The notes: generated from the sequence alone by a model not told the origin. DNA of 39,329 nt from Actinomycetota bacterium (GCA_030448085.1 JAUJNU010000009.1:1-39329), one strand, 5' to 3'. Counted from the stretch's first letter, positions 25,110 to 33,391 are shown. Translations and numbers: made by a program.

Positions 25110-27705
25110 TTGAGAGACGGCGGAAGCCAAGCGCCCCCTGCCACGTCGGAATTGCCCAACGCGAGTCTCCTGTGGGCCCTCACGGGCTTCATCGCCGCCA
25201 CCGGCACCCTCCTCCTGCTGGGCTTCGTGATCCACCTGGACCCACCGCTCGCCCCCTTCACGATCCATTGGGCCGTCATAGCCCTCATGTACGCCGGCGC
25301 CCAGCTGGCGATGGTGCACCTCCCCTTCGGCAAACAGTTCCATTCCTTCTACATGACCGAGATCCCGCTGGTCATCGGGCTCTTCTTCGTGGAGCCGGAG
25401 GTCCTCGTGCCTGCGGCGGCGCTCGGGACGGCGAGCGGCCTGGTGGTACGGGGGCAGCGCGGGCTGAAGCTGGCATTCAATGCCTCGATGGCCCTCACTG
25501 AAGTGGGCGCGGCTAGCTTGATCTTCCACGCCATAACGAGCGGCAGCCCGGCCGGTCTGCGCGACTCGCTGGCGACTTTCGGAGCGACGCTCGCGGTCGC
25601 CGGGATAACCCACGTCGCGATCACCGTCGCGATCACTCTGTCCGGAGAGCCCAGGGCGATCGCGGACCTCGTGAGGAGCACCGGCCTCGGGTTCTTCGTC
25701 TCTACCGGCACCACGAGTCTGGGGCTAGTCGCCGTCAGCCTTCTGCTCCAGGACCGCACCGGGGCATTCCTGCTCATCGTCCCTGCTGCCGTCCTCTTCA
25801 CGGTGTTCAAGAGCCTCATCAAGCGCCTCGCAACCGAAGATGCCCTGGCGAGGGAACGAGCGAGGTTCACGGCCATGGTCGCGAACTCCTCCGACATCGT
25901 CTCGATCATCGATGAGCAGGGGTTCGTCAGCTACATGAGCCCTGCCATCACGTCGGCTCTAGGCCTGGCGGCAGACGAGGTCGAGGGCGCTCCCGCCTAC
26001 CCCTACGTGCACCCCGGTGACGTCGCGGGCATGCGTGGGGCGCTGGAGGACGTGAAGCGATCCCGGGACGGCCAGGCCACGTTCCAGTTCCGCGCCCGAC
26101 ACGAAGACGGATCATGGCGCTGGCTCGAGATGACGATGCGCAATGCCCTTGCCAACCCCGACGTGGCGGGCGTGGTGGTCAATCAGCGAGACGTCACCGA
26201 ACGGATGAAAACGCATGAGGAGATGGAGCGGAACCGGACCCAACTGCAATCGATTCTCGACCACACACCCGCGATCATCTTTGTGAGGGACATGAACGGC
26301 CGCTACGTTCTGGTCAACAAGCAGTACGAGCGGATACTGTCCCGCCGGTCTCGGGACATCTTGGGAAAGAGCGACTTCGAGCTCTTGGACCCGATGATCG
26401 CAAGGAACGTGAGGAACCACGACCTCAAGGTCCTGCGGGAGAACGAGGCGTCCTCGATGGAAGAGCAGGTGCTGGACCGCCAGGGGCGACCGAGAAGCTA
26501 CCTATCAGTCAAGTTCCCGCTGCGGGATGCCTCTGGAACCCCCTACGCCATCTGTGGCATCGCAACCGACATGACCGATCAGAAAAGATTCGAAGAAGGT
26601 CTGCGACAGACGCAGAAGCTGGAGGCCGTGGGCCAGCTGGCCGGAGGGATCGCCCACGATTTCAACAACCTTCTTTCCGTGATCGGAAGCTACGCGGACT
26701 TCGTTGCCGAGGCGGTGGCCGACCGGCCCGGGGCGCTCGCGGACGTGCAGGCGATCAGGACCGCCAGCGACCGTGCGGCCGACCTCACGCGCCAGCTCCT
26801 GACGTTTTCGCGCCGCACCGTCGCCGACCCGCAGCTCCTCGATCTCAACACGTCTGTTTCAGAGGTATGCCGCCTGCTCGGCCGGACGATCCGAGAGAGC
26901 GTTGAGCTGGTGACCGAGCTGGACACGGCCGTGCCCCCCGTGCGGATGGACCCGGGACAGATAGAGCAGATCCTGATGAACCTCGCGCTGAATGCAAGGG
27001 ACGCGATGCCGTCGGGAGGCAAGATCACGATCCGGACCCTGGCGCGGGCGGCGGGCTCCTCCCTGAAGGACCCGACGATAGACGGTTGCGCCGTGCTTCA
27101 GGTGGAGGACACGGGACATGGGATAGAGCCGCACGTGAAGGAGAGGATCTTCGAACCCTTCTTCACGACCAAGACCCGCGACTCCGGCACGGGGCTCGGT
27201 CTCGCCACGGTGTACGGGATCGTCGAATCGCTCGGCGGCAGCATCTCGGTCGACTCGACCCCCGGTCGAGGCAGCATCTTCTCCGTCTTCCTTCCGGCGG
27301 CCGCAACAGACCCGCCCCCGGCGAAGGCACAAAAGCCTCGGATCGAGACGGGCCGGAAAGGGACGATCCTCGTGGTGGAGGACGAAGTCGTGGTCGGGCG
27401 CCTGGTCTCGCGCATCCTGTCTGAGAAGGGCCACCAGGTCCTCCTCGCCACCTCGGCGGCCGAGGCACTCGACATGATGGAAGGGCTCGACGGGGAGGTG
27501 GATGTGCTGCTGACAGATGTGATCATGCCCCCCACATGTCGGGGCCGGAGCTGTCGCGCACATTACGTCTCAACACGATCTACATGTCGGGACACTCCGA
27601 CAGCATCATCGGGGCCAAGGCGTAGAGATCGAGAAGGCCAGCCTGCTGTACAAGCCGTTCACCGCAAGAGAGCTCTTGACAAAGGTCGAAGCGGCGCTGG
27701 TCTAA
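25110..27705 (+). CDS. Hybrid sensor histidine kinase with PAS domains and receiver (frameshifted at end)
   Basis: About 865 residues. Order: an N-terminal sensor of seven or eight membrane helices (20-235), PAS one (about 250-370, with H-E-D-G-S-W-R-W), PAS two (about 375-500, T-P-A-I-I-F-V-R-D), a HisKA helix with G-G-I-A-H-D-F-N-N-L-L (His 516), an ATPase domain with N-L-A-L-N-A-R-D-A-M N box, D-T-G-H-G-I and G-T-G-L-G-L-A-T-V, and a receiver (V-V-E-D-E, L-L-T-D-V-I-M-P). The D-F-N-N-L-L form of the H box is typical of PAS hybrid kinases. A C run at 27528-27533 shifts the frame; corrected, the receiver ends Y-M-S-G-H-S-D, Y-K-P-F-T-A-R-E-L-L at TAA 27703-27705. Start is TTG 25110 behind AAGGGGGG. 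Confidence 0.88.
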
Positions 27706-27715
27706 CGCCGGTCGG

Positions 27716-28468
27716 TCACGCCCCTCGGCCCTCCACGGCGGCCGAAGCCATCTGGACCCCGGCCGTGACGAAGGGCGAGTACACACGGTCGGCGCCTGCT
27801 CTCAGGAGAAGGTCCTCAGAGCTCTTCTCGGCAGCACGAGCGACGATCCTCAAGGACGGGTTCAATGACCTCGCAACCATCGTTATGAAGATGTTCTCCG
27901 CATCGTCGTCGACGACGCTGATCAGCGCGGTCGCCCGGTCTAACCTCGCGAGGCGAAGGTCCCTTTCCAAGGTTGCGTCCCCGATGACGTAGAGAACCTG
28001 GTCGTCGATGAGCCCCTCCTCTTTCTCCTCACTTTTGTCTATGACGACGGGGGTTGCGCCCTCACGCTTCAGCGATTGCACGACGGTGTGGCCCACGCGG
28101 CCATATCCACAGACGATGTAGTGCCCCTTCAGCGAGGCGATCTGCTTGGTCATCCTCTTCCTCCTGCCTCGGTCACGGAATGCCTCCTCCTCGAGCACCT
28201 CAGCTCCCAAGGCGACCGCTGTACCCAACAGGATGACACCCGTGGCGATCAGCCCGATCGTAAGAACACGGCCCGCCGCATCGAGCGGGTGCACCTCGCC
28301 GAACCCCACCGTGGTGAGCGTGATCAGAGTCATGTACAGGCCGTCCAGGACCGACCACCCCTCCACGAAGACGTACCCGAGCGTCCCCACCACGATCACC
28401 AGCAGGACCGCGAGACCGAGGAGCCTCAGCCTCCTCAGGGGGTCGGTTTTCAGCGCGGTCTCGACCAT
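27716..28468 (-). CDS. Potassium channel with RCK (TrkA-N) domain
   Basis: 250 residues. Two membrane helices (about 15-35 and 65-90) flank a pore loop with selectivity filter T-T-V-G-F-G-E at 52-58. After a basic linker comes an RCK domain: H-Y-I-V-C-G-Y-G-R-V-G-H-T-V Rossmann motif, V-V-I-D-K-S at the end of strand two, and G-D-A-T-L-E-R-D. It lacks the usual C-terminal RCK lobe (TrkA-C), stopping after the Rossmann half. Such channels set membrane potential or osmotic balance under nucleotide or ion control. TAACTT six bases before ATG 28468 suggests a leaderless mRNA. Converges tightly on the hybrid kinase gene (10 bases). Confidence 0.92.
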   Translation of the reverse strand: MVETALKTDPLRRLRLLGLAVLLVIVVGTLGYVFVEGWSVLDGLYMTLITLTTVGFGEVHPLDAAGRVLTIGLIATGVILLGTAVALGAEVLEEEAFRDRGRRKRMTKQIASLKGHYIVCGYGRVGHTVVQSLKREGATPVVIDKSEEKEEGLIDDQVLYVIGDATLERDLRLARLDRATALISVVDDDAENIFITMVARSLNPSLRIVARAAEKSSEDLLLRAGADRVYSPFVTAGVQMASAAVEGRGA

Positions 28469-28474
28469 CGAGTG

Positions 28475-28480
28475 AAGTTA
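28475..28480 (-). promoter_or_regulatory. -10 element of leaderless potassium channel transcript
   Basis: TAACTT on the minus strand, six bases before ATG 28468; no ribosome binding site. Confidence 0.5.
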
Positions 28481-28573
28481 TCGCCCCCCGGGAACGATCC
28501 GCACCTCCAGCGGCAGCCGGAGCCGGCAGAAGACGAGGCGGCTGGCGCGTGCCTCGTAGGCACGGGCTGCCGC

Positions 28574-28579
28574 TACCCT
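28574..28579 (+). promoter_or_regulatory. Candidate -10 element of the ferritin-like gene
   Basis: TACCCT, 29 bases before ATG 28609, leaving a short leader with the site AAGGAG. A ten-base inverted repeat (AGCGGCAGCC near 28511 with GGCTGCCGCT near 28566) lies just upstream and could bind a regulator. Confidence 0.3.
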
Positions 28580-28608
28580 GACCAATCCCAACGAGCCAAG
28601 GAGCGCCC

Positions 28609-29046
28609 ATGCCCGAACACGACAAGATGAACGTCCCCGAGGTCATCAAGCTGCTGAACGACGTCATCCCCCTGCAGATGCGGTCCGCCACCCTCTATAC
28701 CTGGGCAGCCGGAGCCGTCACCGGGGTCGAGTCTCAGGCCCTGGGGGCCAAGTTCCAAGAGTTCGGCCTCCTCGAGCTGGACGACGCCAGACGGCTGATC
28801 GAGAAGCTAGTTGCATTGGGTGGGAACCCCACCTCTGAGGTTGCCTCCTTCGAGCCTGTAGGGGCGACGGAGCCCGGGTTGAAAAGGATCATCCGGTACG
28901 AGGAAGAGGCCCTGGAGGCCCTGCACAAAGTCATCCCGGAGAGCGGGCAGGAGGCCAGGTCCGAGGCCCTGGAGCACCTCCTCGAGCATCTGCTGATGCG
29001 GAAGCAGGAACAGGTCGACTTCCTACTGAGGGCCCTTCGCCGGTAG
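28609..29046 (+). CDS. Ferritin-like four-helix protein
   Basis: 145 residues, soluble, all-helical. The pattern V-I-K-L-L-N-D-V-I-P-L-Q-M-R-S-A, F-G-L-L-E-L-D-D-A-R-R-L-I-E-K-L, I-I-R-Y-E-E-E-A, and L-E-H-L-L-M-R-K-Q-E-Q-V-D gives the four helices of a bacterioferritin/rubrerythrin-like bundle, but the usual E-x-x-H metal pair is partly replaced (E-L-D-D in helix two), so iron binding is uncertain. AAGGAG stands seven bases before ATG 28609. Possible roles are iron storage or oxidative protection; a metal-free ferritin-fold protein is the alternative. Confidence 0.72.
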   Translation: MPEHDKMNVPEVIKLLNDVIPLQMRSATLYTWAAGAVTGVESQALGAKFQEFGLLELDDARRLIEKLVALGGNPTSEVASFEPVGATEPGLKRIIRYEEEALEALHKVIPESGQEARSEALEHLLEHLLMRKQEQVDFLLRALRR

Positions 29047-29103
29047 GGGAGACAGTGGTGCTCAACATTTAAGCAAGCCCCCGTGCCGTGTGGGAACAAC
29101 GCG

Positions 29104-29137
29104 AAGCTGCCCCCGCTCATCTTCGCGGGGGCAGCTT
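29104..29137. terminator. Strong two-way terminator hairpin
   Basis: AAGCTGCCCCCGC, an eight-base loop, then the exact complement GCGGGGGCAGCTT. It sits between the convergent ferritin-like and secreted-protein genes. No T tract follows on either strand, as is common in GC-rich actinobacteria. Confidence 0.75.
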
Positions 29138-29160
29138 GGAAAACCGGTGAGACGGTGCGG

Positions 29161-29631
29161 TTACGGCTTGAGCATCACGTGTGCGCTGGTACCGGGCTCA
29201 CCCGCGTAGTTGGTCACGACAATGAAGGCGGTTCCCTTCGGGAGCGCACCGATCTCGTCGGTTCCCTCCGTGTTCGAGGCACCAACGTTCTCACAGCTCT
29301 TGTCGTAGAAGTACAGGTCGAGGTCGTAGACCCCAGACACGGTGGATCCCATCGCGCTGACCACGGCCGTGCGCTTCTGGTATGCCTTCGGGACGGCCAG
29401 CACGTGGGCGTCGAGGCCGTTGCTCGCGGGGATCGAGCAGGAGGCGAAGAACTCCTGAGCCGTGACGGAGACGACGTTGCCTTCGGTCGCGCTGTGGAAG
29501 TTGGGGTGGGACAGGGCGATCGTGAAGTCCTGGCTCTTGTACGGCTTGGGCTTCTTGGACTTGGCAGCTGCGGGATAGATCGCTACGGCGAGCGCCAGCA
29601 CCAGCCCGATGAGCAAACTTCTCTTCAGCAT
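29161..29631 (-). CDS. Small secreted protein of unknown function
   Basis: 156 residues, with a clear signal peptide (M-L-K-R-S then a Leu/Val/Ala core ending Y-P-A-A-A-K). GGGGAG precedes ATG 29631. The mature part has V-Y-D-L-D-L-Y-F-Y-D followed by G-T-D-E-I-G-A-L-P-K-G-T-A-F-I-V-V-T-N-Y-A-G, a beta-sandwich pattern like bacterial pre-peptidase C-terminal or PKD-like extracellular domains, and two Cys that could form a disulfide. I do not recognise the family and assign no function. Confidence 0.72.
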   Translation of the reverse strand: MLKRSLLIGLVLALAVAIYPAAAKSKKPKPYKSQDFTIALSHPNFHSATEGNVVSVTAQEFFASCSIPASNGLDAHVLAVPKAYQKRTAVVSAMGSTVSGVYDLDLYFYDKSCENVGASNTEGTDEIGALPKGTAFIVVTNYAGEPGTSAHVMLKP

Positions 29632-29722
29632 CTTTGGTCTCCCCTATCCGAAGGTCTTAGTCGGATGAGAGAGTTCCCCGTTGGCGGACGGATTCCTTCT
29701 GGTGCCTCGAAAAGGATCGGCG

Positions 29723-31084
29723 TCAGCGGCGGGGGCCGAAGCCGAAGCGCTCGGAATGGACCTTCCCAGGGGGGACCCCTGCGGCGGAGAACTGCCCTCG
29801 CAAGGACTCGATCATGGCCGGTGGGCCACACATCAGGATGTCCTTTCCCTCCAAAGCGGACATACCGGACACGATCTCGGCGCTGACGAAGCCGTCCTCC
29901 TCCTCAGTCACGAGATGCACCTTGAAGGAGGCTCGTCCGGCAGCCATCGAGCGGAGCTCTTCGAAGAAGTAGGCCTCCCTTCGCGCCTTCACCGCATAGA
30001 AGAGGTCGACCTCGAACGCGCCTTCAGGAAGCGATCGAGCCATACTGAGGAAAGGCGTGATCCCGATGCCCCCCGCTATCCAGATCTGTCGGGGGCTCCC
30101 CACCTGGAGATAGGAGAAGTTGCCGTACGGACCCTCGATCACGGCTATCGCTCCCGGGCGCAACCGATGAAGGGCCTTCGTGAAGCTGCCCACCGCTTTC
30201 ACCGCCAGCTTGAGGTCGCGGTCGTCGGGCGAGCTGGTGAGCGAGAACGGGTGAAACTGGTCTCGGAGGTCGCCCGGGCGCAGAATGATCGAGCCGGCCA
30301 GACCCTTGGCCGAGACGCTAACGGGATGGAACTGAGACTCGAACTCTTCTGAGTAGAACGTGGCGAAGACGAACTGACCCGGGATGTATCGCAGACGACG
30401 GTCTCCCACGGGCGACATCGTTATCTCCATGACCGTGGGATCGAGCTCGTGCGCGTCCGAGACGACGTAACGGGACCTCCTTACCAGAACGTTCCCGAGG
30501 AGCGATCGGTACACGAAAGCCGCGACCGCCGCGACCGCCAACGTCGCCAGGTAGAAGGTGGCCCCCGACGAGACCCCTTTCGCGCTGGGCATCCGGAAAG
30601 CGTGAAGGGCGCCGACGATGAAGGTTGCTCCGAGACCCCTCTGCACGTAAACGAATATCTCGTGACTGAGCCGCGCATAGAGGGTGAGACCCAGCCCGAT
30701 CGTAAGGAGCACGAAAGCTCCCACTCCCAGCAGAACCGAAGCGCCTGCCTCGGGCGAGAATGTCCGGAGAGCGGACGGCACCGACACGCGAGCTCTGTCG
30801 GCAACGATCAACGTCAGGTGAGCGGCGACCAAGAGGTAGACGACCCTGCCGTTCACCCGGTGTGCGGCGTACAGCGATTCGATGCCCCCGAACAGCCTCT
30901 GCAAGAGCCCGGCGCGCGAGCTGAGGATCACGTTGAGGGCCCAAGCAGCAATCCCTGTCAGCCCTGCCGCAAGACCAAAGTTCCGGAGCGACCATGCTTG
31001 CGGCGCCGGGTCCTGCCAGAGCCACAACAGCACCGGGATCAAGGTGGCCACGATCAGCAGCAGGCCGCCGCGCGCCCTACGCAC
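29723..31084 (-). CDS. Ferric reductase/NADPH-oxidase-like membrane flavoprotein
   Basis: 453 residues. The N-terminal half has six membrane helices with His residues (Y-A-A-H-R-V-N-G, A-A-H-L-T-L, G-A-L-H-A-F) in the arrangement that binds two hemes in ferric-reductase-like domains. The C-terminal half has an FAD-binding barrel (Y-I-P-G-Q-F-V-F, F-H-P-F-S-L-T-S) and a pyridine-nucleotide domain (G-G-I-G-I-T-P-F and L-M-C-G-P-P-A-M). It moves electrons from NAD(P)H across the membrane to iron, oxygen or another acceptor. An extra stretch of about 25 residues in the FAD barrel begins F-H-P-V-S-V-S and mimics the true F-H-P-F-S-L-T-S. GTG 31084 overlaps the YczE-like gene by eight bases. Confidence 0.87.
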   Translation of the reverse strand: MRRARGGLLLIVATLIPVLLWLWQDPAPQAWSLRNFGLAAGLTGIAAWALNVILSSRAGLLQRLFGGIESLYAAHRVNGRVVYLLVAAHLTLIVADRARVSVPSALRTFSPEAGASVLLGVGAFVLLTIGLGLTLYARLSHEIFVYVQRGLGATFIVGALHAFRMPSAKGVSSGATFYLATLAVAAVAAFVYRSLLGNVLVRRSRYVVSDAHELDPTVMEITMSPVGDRRLRYIPGQFVFATFYSEEFESQFHPVSVSAKGLAGSIILRPGDLRDQFHPFSLTSSPDDRDLKLAVKAVGSFTKALHRLRPGAIAVIEGPYGNFSYLQVGSPRQIWIAGGIGITPFLSMARSLPEGAFEVDLFYAVKARREAYFFEELRSMAAGRASFKVHLVTEEEDGFVSAEIVSGMSALEGKDILMCGPPAMIESLRGQFSAAGVPPGKVHSERFGFGPRR

Positions 31085-31703
31085 CTCCGGCCTCCAAAGA
31101 CCGTCGCCGGCTTCCGGCCGCGTCCATGCCGAACACGCGGAACCAAAGGTCGACGGCGGGGCCGATACCTAGGGCGAACAGCACGGTCCCGTAACCGGCG
31201 CTCCCTCCGAGGATGATCCCGGCGACGAGAGCCGACCCCTCCACCACCGCGCGCGCCGCTCCTATTCCGAGCCTCGTCCGTTTGGCGATCAGCACCATCA
31301 ATGCGTCCCGCGGCCCGGCCCCCATCTCCGCCCCGATGTAGAGCGCGGATCCCAGGCCGATCGTCAGCACACCGGCGACGAGAAGGAGCGCCCGGAGCGC
31401 AACGGGACCGGTTCCCATGCCGTCGCCCCAGCCGGTGTTCAACATGAGGTCTTCGAAGATCCCGATCAGAAGCATGTTCGCGATCGTCCCCACGCCGGGA
31501 CGAAGCCCGGCCGCCGCGCTGATGGCCACGAGCGGGACGCCGATGAGGATGACGGCGAGACCGAACGAGAGCGGCGTACGAAGCTGGATCCCGTCGTGCA
31601 AGACGTCCCAGGGGGCGACGCCGAGAGCGGCCCTCAGCGAAAGGACGACCCCCAGGGCGAACAGCCAGAGGCCCACGAGGAGACGCAGCAACCTCACGGC
31701 CAC
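31077..31703 (-). CDS. YczE/YitT-type membrane protein
   Basis: About 208 residues with five or six membrane helices. Conserved features: G-L-W-L-F-A-L-G-V-V-L, G-V-A-P-W-D-V-L-H-D-G at the first periplasmic turn, G-T-I-A-N-M-L-L-I-G, and G-A-G-P-R-D-A-L-M-V-L. These G-x-x-P-W-D and G-P-R-D motifs are the mark of the YczE family, probably small-molecule permeases of unknown substrate. I prefer the GTG at 31703 since the open frame before it has no hydrophobic start and overlaps the upstream 60-codon gene; GTG 31778 is the longer alternative. Middle gene of a three-gene minus-strand operon. Confidence 0.78.
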   Translation of the reverse strand: MAVRLLRLLVGLWLFALGVVLSLRAALGVAPWDVLHDGIQLRTPLSFGLAVILIGVPLVAISAAAGLRPGVGTIANMLLIGIFEDLMLNTGWGDGMGTGPVALRALLLVAGVLTIGLGSALYIGAEMGAGPRDALMVLIAKRTRLGIGAARAVVEGSALVAGIILGGSAGYGTVLFALGIGPAVDLWFRVFGMDAAGSRRRSLEAGGA

Positions 31704-31729
31704 CGCCGGGTCAGAGGAAACGGGGACGC

Positions 31730-31912
31730 TCAGAGGAGCCGGGACCTCCCGAGGTGCCACCCGGCACAGGCGGAGCACCTGTAGGGACGGCCGTGATCCT
31801 CGTCGAGGGTCCTACGGATCACCTCTGCGGCGTCACGAGCCTCGAAATAGGAGTCGTACTTGTTCTTCCCTGTCTTCGGACACAGCGTTCGGGTGATCCT
31901 CTCCCTCTTCAC
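31730..31912 (-). CDS. 60-residue Cys-containing protein of unknown function
   Basis: A short basic protein: C-P-K-T-G-K-N-K-Y-D-S-Y, E-A-R-D-A-A-E-V-I-R-R, then P-Y-R-C-S-A-C-A-G-W-H-L-G. One Cys in the N-terminal half and a C-x-x-C plus His at the end could hold a zinc ion. I recognise similar 60-80 residue proteins from actinobacteria (pattern C-P-x(n)-K-x-K-Y then Y-R-C-x-x-C-x-x-W-H), with no function known. Support for its reality: TAGGCT six bases before GTG 31912 and its place at the head of the YczE/ferric-reductase operon. Confidence 0.62.
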   Translation of the reverse strand: MKRERITRTLCPKTGKNKYDSYFEARDAAEVIRRTLDEDHGRPYRCSACAGWHLGRSRLL

Positions 31913-31918
31913 CCGGCG

Positions 31919-31924
31919 AGCCTA
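31919..31924 (-). promoter_or_regulatory. -10 element of the 60-residue protein operon
   Basis: TAGGCT on the minus strand, six bases before GTG 31912; identical hexamer to the one before the DUF222-HNH gene. Confidence 0.5.
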
Positions 31925-32016
31925 GTGCGACTCCGCTACCGGGCTGGGCAGACAAGCGGGTACGAAGAAGATGGTGCCCGTGATGACTCCGACCCCTACC
32001 GGGCGGACCGGCGGGA

Positions 32017-32022
32017 TAGCCT
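32017..32022 (+). promoter_or_regulatory. -10 element of leaderless lipoprotein transcript
   Basis: TAGCCT, six bases before ATG 32029; no ribosome binding site. Confidence 0.5.
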
Positions 32023-32028
32023 GGCTGC

Positions 32029-32673
32029 ATGAGGAGCGAGACTTTTCCAGCGCAGAGATTCCTCGCGGTTGTCGCGGCTCTCGTGGTCGCCGCAGTTACC
32101 GCTGCGTGTTCGGCAGAGGAGGCCAAGCCCACCCTCAACGCCCCCGCCGGCGTTCTCGTCGCCGCGCCGGCAGACGCTTTGGTGCTGCAGGGGTCGGATC
32201 TTCCGGAAGGGTTCTCGACCGAGGGCTCCAAACTGCCTCCGGGGGAGACCCAGGAGATATTCGGGCCGGACCCGGCAATGGTGACGAGGATCACCTCCTC
32301 GCTGGCCGACTCCCACAGGATCGCTGCCTCGGCGGGGGACGAGACGATCACGAGCGCCGCCTACGTCTTTATCGACCCCGCTATCGAGGACATCTACGCC
32401 GCCTTCAGCTCCACCGGCATCCTCGAGGAGCTCGAGGAGCTACCCGAGGACCCACCCGGTCAGCTCGCCCAGCTCAGCTACGAGAGGACGGACGCCGAGG
32501 CGGAGCTGGAGAGCTACAGGTACGTCTTCCGCCAGCGGAACGTCCTGGGTGAGGTCGTCCTGACCGGGCCGAACGGGACCTTCCTTCCCGACGACGCCGC
32601 GGACCTGGCCCGCCAGATGGTGGCGCGGGTGGAGGAGGCGGCGCTCGACGCGCATAGCTCCCCCGGGCCGTGA
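32029..32673 (+). CDS. Lipoprotein of unknown function
   Basis: 214 residues. Signal peptide F-L-A-V-V-A-A-L-V-V-A-A-V with lipobox T-A-A-C, then a soluble domain: L-Q-G-S-D-L-P-E-G-F, A-A-Y-V-F-I-D-P-A-I-E-D-I-Y-A-A-F, and a C-terminal Y-V-F-R-Q-R-N-V-L-G-E-V-V-L-T-G. The L-x-x-x-D-L-P-x-G-F phrase and the alternating strand/helix layout resemble DUF-type sensor or PknH-like extracellular domains of actinobacteria, but I cannot name the family. Leaderless start at ATG 32029. Confidence 0.7.
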   Translation: MRSETFPAQRFLAVVAALVVAAVTAACSAEEAKPTLNAPAGVLVAAPADALVLQGSDLPEGFSTEGSKLPPGETQEIFGPDPAMVTRITSSLADSHRIAASAGDETITSAAYVFIDPAIEDIYAAFSSTGILEELEELPEDPPGQLAQLSYERTDAEAELESYRYVFRQRNVLGEVVLTGPNGTFLPDDAADLARQMVARVEEAALDAHSSPGP

Positions 32674-32699
32674 CCTCCCCCTGGGGCCGCGTTCCATGA

Positions 32700-32713
32700 T
32701 TAGCCCGGGCTAA
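32700..32713. promoter_or_regulatory. Palindromic operator upstream of the DtxR/MntR gene
   Basis: TTAGCCCGGGCTAA is a perfect 14-base palindrome. Its TTAG...CTAA arms match the outer parts of known iron-box sequences for DtxR/IdeR repressors, and it overlaps the -10 element (TAAACT 32711-32716) of the regulator gene itself. Autoregulation by a metal-loaded dimer is a reasonable inference. Confidence 0.6.
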
Positions 32714-32716
32714 ACT
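32711..32716 (+). promoter_or_regulatory. -10 element of leaderless DtxR/MntR transcript
   Basis: TAAACT with six bases to ATG 32723 and no ribosome binding site; its first three bases lie inside the palindromic operator. Confidence 0.6.
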
Positions 32717-32722
32717 CTTTGG

Positions 32723-33391
32723 ATGGGCAAAGCTACAGTCTCACGCGCGGTCGAGGACTACGTGAAGGCGATCTACCTGCTGAGTGCGGAGAACTCGGAG
32801 GGCTCGGACGGCGTCAGCACCACCTCCCTCGCGGAGCGGATGGGCGTCTCCCCGCCTCCGCCACCAACATGCTGAAGAAGCTGGCAGAGCTGGGTCTGGT
32901 CGTTCACGCCCCTACAAGGGCAGCTCCCTCACCGGCCCGGGCACCGCCGTCGGCGCCGAGGTGATCAGGCACCACAGGCTCCTCGAGACGTACCTGGCCC
33001 AGGCTCTCGGGGTGCCGTGGGGACGAGGTCCACAAGGAGGCAGAGGTGCTCGAGCACGTGCTCTCAGAGGAGCTGGAGGGAGGATCTCGGCAGCCCTCGG
33101 CCATCCAACGACCGACCCGCACGGGCACCCGATACCAACTAAGAAGGGTCACGTCGAGGCCCGTTCGCAGCGGCGGCTGTGGGATGTCGACAAGGGCGAG
33201 ACGGCCATCGTCGAGACGGTGCCGGATGGGGACCCGGAGGTCCTCCGCTACCTCGACGCTAGTGGGATCCGCCCCGGAGCCACCGTCGAAGTGACCCGGC
33301 GCGGCCCCCATGGAGGCCCCCTGTTCTTCAGATAAACGGTTCGGAGCACGCCTGCTCGCAGGACGTGGCGGAGACCGTGTGCGTCCAGTAG
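32723..33391 (+). CDS. DtxR/MntR-family metal-dependent regulator (frameshifted)
   Basis: Rebuilt length about 222 residues. Frame one: V-E-D-Y-V-K-A-I-Y-L-L and L-A-E-R-M-G-V-S; then A-S-A-T-N-M-L-K-K-L-A-E-L-G-L-V, the recognition helix of the winged helix; then G-A-E-V-I-R-H-H-R-L-L-E-T-Y-L, D-E-V-H-K-E-A-E-V-L-E-H-V and G-H-P-T-T-D-P-H-G, which carry the metal-ligand Glu and His residues of the dimerisation domain; finally an SH3/FeoA-like end (V-E-V-T-R-R-G-P then I-N-G-S-E-H-A). Five shifts are needed, near 32851, 32911, 33018, 33075 and 33333. All motifs survive, so the gene is probably intact. It senses Fe(II) or Mn(II); which one cannot be read. Confidence 0.82.

Noticed and set aside
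27526..27540. Programmed frameshift in the hybrid kinase receiver
   Set aside because: A slippery C run is present, but no pseudoknot or stop pairing is seen and many unrelated genes have similar shifts; sequencing error explains all of them.
29083..29886. 267-codon plus-strand open frame
   Set aside because: Covers the reverse strand of the secreted protein and the start of the ferric reductase, and runs through a strong terminator hairpin.
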